Source: Niveispirillum fermenti
Lineage (GTDB): Bacteria > Pseudomonadota > Alphaproteobacteria > Azospirillales > Azospirillaceae
Length of the DNA stretch: 64,000 bases
Direction: 5' to 3'
Assembly: GCF_048066175.1 (NCBI RefSeq)
Contig: NZ_JBLTXA010000027.1
Location: 1 to 64,000 of the forward strand
The notes under the pieces are model-generated. The model was not told the origin of the DNA and did no database searches. It saw only the letters and a list, made by a program, of their open reading frames with translations. Shown here piece by piece: positions 61,015-64,000 of this stretch (its first letter is position 1; each line of letters begins with the position of its first letter). The position numbers and the translations under genes were made by a program.

Positions 61015-61577
61015 ACGAGCATCTCTACCGCGATCAGGAGGCCTGAGGCGCCGATGGTCGCGCACAGGCCCAGAACAGGCCGGCGCAGGCGCGCTTCGCT
61101 CAGCACCCAGATGACGAGTCCCGCCCATATTATAGGCAGGACAAGGGCGCCGATCGTGACCCGGTTGACGGGCAGGCCGATGGGAAGACCGGCGGCGGCG
61201 GCCCCGATTGCTATCGTCGTGATCATGGCGAGGAAAAAGGCCGCAAAGCCGCGACCCCAACCATTCCCGAACGCTTGGGGGCTGGCGTCCTGTGTGACGA
61301 TGCGCCCGCGTGTGTTGCGAGGTGGACGCCGTTCGGTGTTGAGCGCGACCAAGCCGTAGCCACACAGGCCAAAGGCCAGCGTCGCGATCGTCAGGCCGAT
61401 CAGCGGGCCCAATACCGTTGTGAGCAGATAGAGTGAGACCAGCAGCGCGGTCCAGCCCGACGCCACGCGAGCGCGCCCGCGCCGTTCACTGTTCCTCCAA
61501 CCTGATCGCAGGAGTGCCAAGGCGAGACCCATCGTGAGCAAACCACTCACGAGGGCCGGATATATGGAATCCAACAA
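61011..61577 (-). CDS. small integral membrane protein of an iron-uptake locus
   Basis: A 188-residue membrane protein with four to five hydrophobic stretches (ALVSGLLTMGLALALL, ALLVSLYLLTTVLGPLIGLTIA, FAAFFLAMITTIAIGAAAAG and RVTIGALVLPIIWAGLVIWVL). Similar small proteins (DUF3325/DUF3649 type) sit beside PepSY siderophore reductases, but I cannot place it in one with certainty. The start is TTG 61577, preceded by GAGGTG. It overlaps the PepSY gene start and is divergent from the AraC gene at 61725. Confidence 0.75.
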   Translation of the reverse strand: MLDSIYPALVSGLLTMGLALALLRSGWRNSERRGRARVASGWTALLVSLYLLTTVLGPLIGLTIATLAFGLCGYGLVALNTERRPPRNTRGRIVTQDASPQAFGNGWGRGFAAFFLAMITTIAIGAAAAGLPIGLPVNRVTIGALVLPIIWAGLVIWVLSEARLRRPVLGLCATIGASGLLIAVEMLV

Positions 61578-61724
61578 GGATGCACCTCAGTTGAGAATAG
61601 ATCGCATCCAGTCTAGCTGTGGTCGCTGGGGGCTGCGTCTTTATCGGTGCCAATAAATAGCAGATCGATGCCACACTGATCGGTAGCGGTGGCGATAACG
61701 GCATGGCGTGGATAAGCTATCCCG

Positions 61725-62528
61725 ATGGAGATAGCAAAACCCCGCCAGCTTCAGGAGATCACGCTTCAGCCGGAAGCCGCCGATCGGGTCGATGGCCCGA
61801 TCATAATGGCGGTCGCCGGGACGGTCGAGGCGGAGCGCTTTTCGGTGCCGTTGCATCGCCATGGTCGCGGGCAACTGATGGCCTCAATGCGCGGATTATT
61901 GGCGGTCGATGTCGGGAACGAACATTGGGTCGTCCCCGCCAGCCACACCGTCTGGGTGCCGCCGGGCCATCTCCACACCGTTGCCTCTCATGGTGTCTTC
62001 CAGGGCTGGAGCGTCTTTGTGGCGGAGTGCGCCTGTCTCTCCCTGCCGTCTCGACCCCGCACATTCCGGACATCGGCGCTGCTCCGCGAAGCCGTCCTTC
62101 GTGCCGCAGCTTGGAGCGGCGACATGCTCGACACCGCTCAGCAGCATATTGCCGCCGTCATCCTGGACGAGGTGCGGTTTGCGCCGGCCGAGGCACTGGG
62201 CCTGCCCCTTCCGGCTGAAGCCCGACTGATGCGGATAGCGCGCGCCTTCATCACCGACCCTTCGGACGGGCGCGATCTGGACGCCTGGGCGGCGTGGGCG
62301 GCCGTGAGCCCACGGACGTTGAGCCGGCGTTTCGTGCAGGAAACGGGTTTCACCTTCACCGCGTGGCGACAGCGTGTCCGCCTGCTGCGCGCGCTTGAGA
62401 TGCTGGCGGCGGGTGAGCCGGTCACGACCGTGGCGATGGACCTTGGCTATTCAACCACCAGCGCCTTCATCGGCTTGTTTCGTAAGGCGTTCGGGATCAC
62501 GCCAGCCGCCTATCGCCGAAGTCTCTGA
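61725..62528 (+). CDS. AraC-family transcriptional regulator
   Basis: A 267-residue regulator with an N-terminal cupin-like sensor (PLHRHGRGQLMASMRGLLAVDVGNEHWVVP, then VWVPPGHLHTV) and a C-terminal AraC pair of helix-turn-helices (AAVSPRTLSRRFVQETGFTFTAWRQRVRLLRALEML, then TTVAMDLGYSTTSAFIGLFRKAFGITPAAYRRS). Its sites face the membrane-protein operon and the TonB receptor, so it may act on both. A weak ribosome site precedes the ATG. Confidence 0.9.
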   Translation: MEIAKPRQLQEITLQPEAADRVDGPIIMAVAGTVEAERFSVPLHRHGRGQLMASMRGLLAVDVGNEHWVVPASHTVWVPPGHLHTVASHGVFQGWSVFVAECACLSLPSRPRTFRTSALLREAVLRAAAWSGDMLDTAQQHIAAVILDEVRFAPAEALGLPLPAEARLMRIARAFITDPSDGRDLDAWAAWAAVSPRTLSRRFVQETGFTFTAWRQRVRLLRALEMLAAGEPVTTVAMDLGYSTTSAFIGLFRKAFGITPAAYRRSL

Positions 62529-62619
62529 CAGGCCCAGGGCTTTGGCGCGGCAGCGCTATTAAATGGCGGCTCTATGATATCGCCGCCGGTCTCTATCCAC
62601 TATACGACCCTTGTGTATT

Positions 62620-62638
62620 GATAATGACTATCATTATC
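62620..62638. promoter_or_regulatory. Fur box before the TonB receptor
   Basis: GATAATGACTATCATTATC matches the 19-bp Fur consensus GATAATGATAATCATTATC at 17 of 19 positions. It ends 17 bases before ATG 62656. Iron-loaded Fur should repress the receptor gene. Confidence 0.88.
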
Positions 62639-62655
62639 GGAAATTGGGGGTTTCC

Positions 62656-64000
62656 ATGTTGAAGTTCTACGGCGGCGCGTCACTCGCCGCCCTGCTGATC
62701 GCCACGCCTGCACTGGCACAAGAGGCGATCTCGGCTGCAAAAGGCGAGACCGCCGCAACTATCGGCCCGGCCCGCGATCAAGCGGAAATGGCCGACATCG
62801 TCGTCATCGGGAGGCGGGCGGCGACGCCGTCGCTGGGCGCGCTCGGCGACCGTCCCATCCTCGACAGCCCCTTCTCGATCAGCACCTATGACGGTGCGTT
62901 GCTGAAGGACATACAGGCGCGATCCCTGACCGACATGCTGCGTCTGGAACCGTCGGCGACGACCTCCCTCGCGGATGTAACTGAGGGCACGAATTTCCTC
63001 CTGCGCGGCTTCTCGGTCTCGACCTACTACATGGACTCGGTCCCGGGTCTCGGCGGCAGCCGCTCGGACCCACCGCTGGAGCTTTACGACGGCGTGCAGG
63101 TTCTCAAGGGCGCAGCGGGCTTCCTGTTCGGGTTCACTTCGCCCGGCGGCATCGTGAATTTCGTCAGCAAGCGGCCGCGCTCACAGCCTTTCCTGTCGGC
63201 AGAAGTCGGCTATACCCAAGACAGCCTTTATCGCGGCCATGTCGATACCGGTTACTCGACCACCGATGGTCGTTTCGGCACACGCCTGAATGCTGCCGGC
63301 GAGCGTGGCCAAAACCGCCATCTCGACACCGGGGTTCGCCGCCATTCGATCGGCCTCAACAACAATTTCCAACTGACACCGACCACGACGATCCAGCTCG
63401 ACGGCCAGCACAGCCGGCGCAAGCTGCTGGGCAGCGCGTTCGGCATCCAACTGTCGCCCGGGCTTGCCATCCCTGATCCCATCTCCGGAACGACGAGATT
63501 GGGCGCGAAGTTCGGGGGCTATCGCTATGAAATCGACAGCGGCAACCTTGCGGTCATCCAACAAATCGGTGGTGACTGGACCGCCCGTCTTGACGGCGCA
63601 CTCACCCGCAACGTCTTTTCCTTCTACGACACGGCGCGGCTCCTCACCAATGGTGTCGGCGATACGCTCTATGGCAATTTCAAGGTCAACCAGCGCACTG
63701 TCACCAAGGCCGGCCAGCTTCGCATCTCCGGATCGATTGAAACGGGGCTGCTTGATCATGCGATCACGCTTGGTCTCTATGGCCAACGGCAGGAGACGCT
63801 CGCAGGGCGCGCGAGCAATGGTCTCAGCACCACCGGCACGTTCCTGCCTGGTGGCAATATCTACCAGGACTTTCCCGACATCGCTGACCCCGGCTTCGAG
63901 CTTCCCAGCCTCAAGCGCGGTTATCGCTCGCAGAATCTGACGGAGAAGGCCGCTTTCCTCAGCGATACGATCAGCGTTGGCGATCACTTGCAGGTGCTGC
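62656..64000 (+). CDS. TonB-dependent siderophore receptor (cut by the window end)
   Basis: The first ~448 residues of a siderophore-type receptor; the frame is open to position 64000. A signal peptide (FYGGASLAALLIATPALAQEA) is followed by ADIVVIGRRAAT, the TonB box, then the plug (FSISTYDGALLKDIQARSLTDMLRLEPSAT and LYDGVQVLKGAAGFLFGFTSPGGIVNFVSKRP). The plug pattern matches ferrisiderophore rather than sugar/aromatic receptors. A GGGGG ribosome site and a near-consensus Fur box precede it. PepSY and membrane genes divergent across the AraC gene complete an iron-acquisition locus. Confidence 0.92.
   Translation, partial: MLKFYGGASLAALLIATPALAQEAISAAKGETAATIGPARDQAEMADIVVIGRRAATPSLGALGDRPILDSPFSISTYDGALLKDIQARSLTDMLRLEPSATTSLADVTEGTNFLLRGFSVSTYYMDSVPGLGGSRSDPPLELYDGVQVLKGAAGFLFGFTSPGGIVNFVSKRPRSQPFLSAEVGYTQDSLYRGHVDTGYSTTDGRFGTRLNAAGERGQNRHLDTGVRRHSIGLNNNFQLTPTTTIQLDGQHSRRKLLGSAFGIQLSPGLAIPDPISGTTRLGAKFGGYRYEIDSGNLAVIQQIGGDWTARLDGALTRNVFSFYDTARLLTNGVGDTLYGNFKVNQRTVTKAGQLRISGSIETGLLDHAITLGLYGQRQETLAGRASNGLSTTGTFLPGGNIYQDFPDIADPGFELPSLKRGYRSQNLTEKAAFLSDTISVGDHLQVL

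Noticed and set aside
59527..61365. A 612-residue PepSY protein
   Set aside because: The extension overlaps the small membrane protein in another frame; the Met at 61014 gives the expected first membrane segment.

Overview
The window is GC-rich DNA from a catabolically versatile alphaproteobacterium. Five TonB-dependent receptors (the last cut by the window end), many acyl-CoA, short-chain dehydrogenase and alpha/beta-hydrolase genes, and a REP-like palindrome suggest a sphingomonad-type genome. An Azospirillaceae genus rich in such receptors (for example Niveispirillum) cannot be excluded by eye. No rRNA, complete tRNA or CRISPR array was seen.

Region 1 (1-15 kb) holds a broken SnoaL-like gene cut by a palindrome, a UxaA-type sugar-acid dehydratase, a Crp/Fnr regulator and a fumarylacetoacetase-family hydrolase. 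A plus-strand operon follows: TonB receptor, SnoaL-like protein, nitronate-monooxygenase-like flavoprotein, acyl-CoA synthetase and HpcH-type aldolase. Then come an epoxide-hydrolase-like enzyme, a GntR regulator and an amidase. Region 2 (15.1-18.4 kb) is mobile-element debris: the tail of an IS3 orfB, an IS701-like element inserted at its stop codon, an RHS-repeat remnant, a short tyrosine recombinase and terminator-linked repeats.

Region 3 (18.4-38.1 kb) is a catabolic block lying between two 38-bp near-identical repeats and two IS3-end relics. It carries two RidA proteins around a LysR regulator, a CoA-ligase/isomerase/dehydrogenase operon, a TonB receptor with hydrolase, aldehyde dehydrogenase, cyclase, dehydrogenase and IclR regulator, and a ThDP-enzyme/aldehyde-dehydrogenase/esterase operon facing another TonB receptor. 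Three of its divergent promoter regions share an AT-rich operator-like motif, so the block looks like one regulon.

Region 4 (38.6-48.1 kb) has a gamma-glutamyltransferase-like protein, a LysR regulator, a hydrolase, a minus-strand operon (flavin monooxygenase, PLP dehydratase, ornithine-cyclodeaminase-like reductase, enoyl-CoA hydratase) and an MFS transporter ending in a strong terminator. Region 5 (48.4-59.5 kb) is an 11-kb plus-strand operon encoding an outer-membrane receptor, two small fold-enzymes, a nearly complete beta-oxidation cycle with an alpha-methylacyl-CoA racemase and an SCP2-type thiolase, and an SBF-like transporter. Region 6 (59.5 kb to the end) is an iron-uptake locus with a PepSY membrane protein, a small membrane protein, an AraC regulator and a Fur-boxed TonB receptor.

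Read together, the window is a mosaic of import-and-degrade modules, each pairing a TonB receptor with intracellular enzymes and its own regulator. No substrate can be named from sequence alone. The best candidates for something undescribed are the repeat-bounded block with its shared operator family and the 11-kb beta-oxidation operon.
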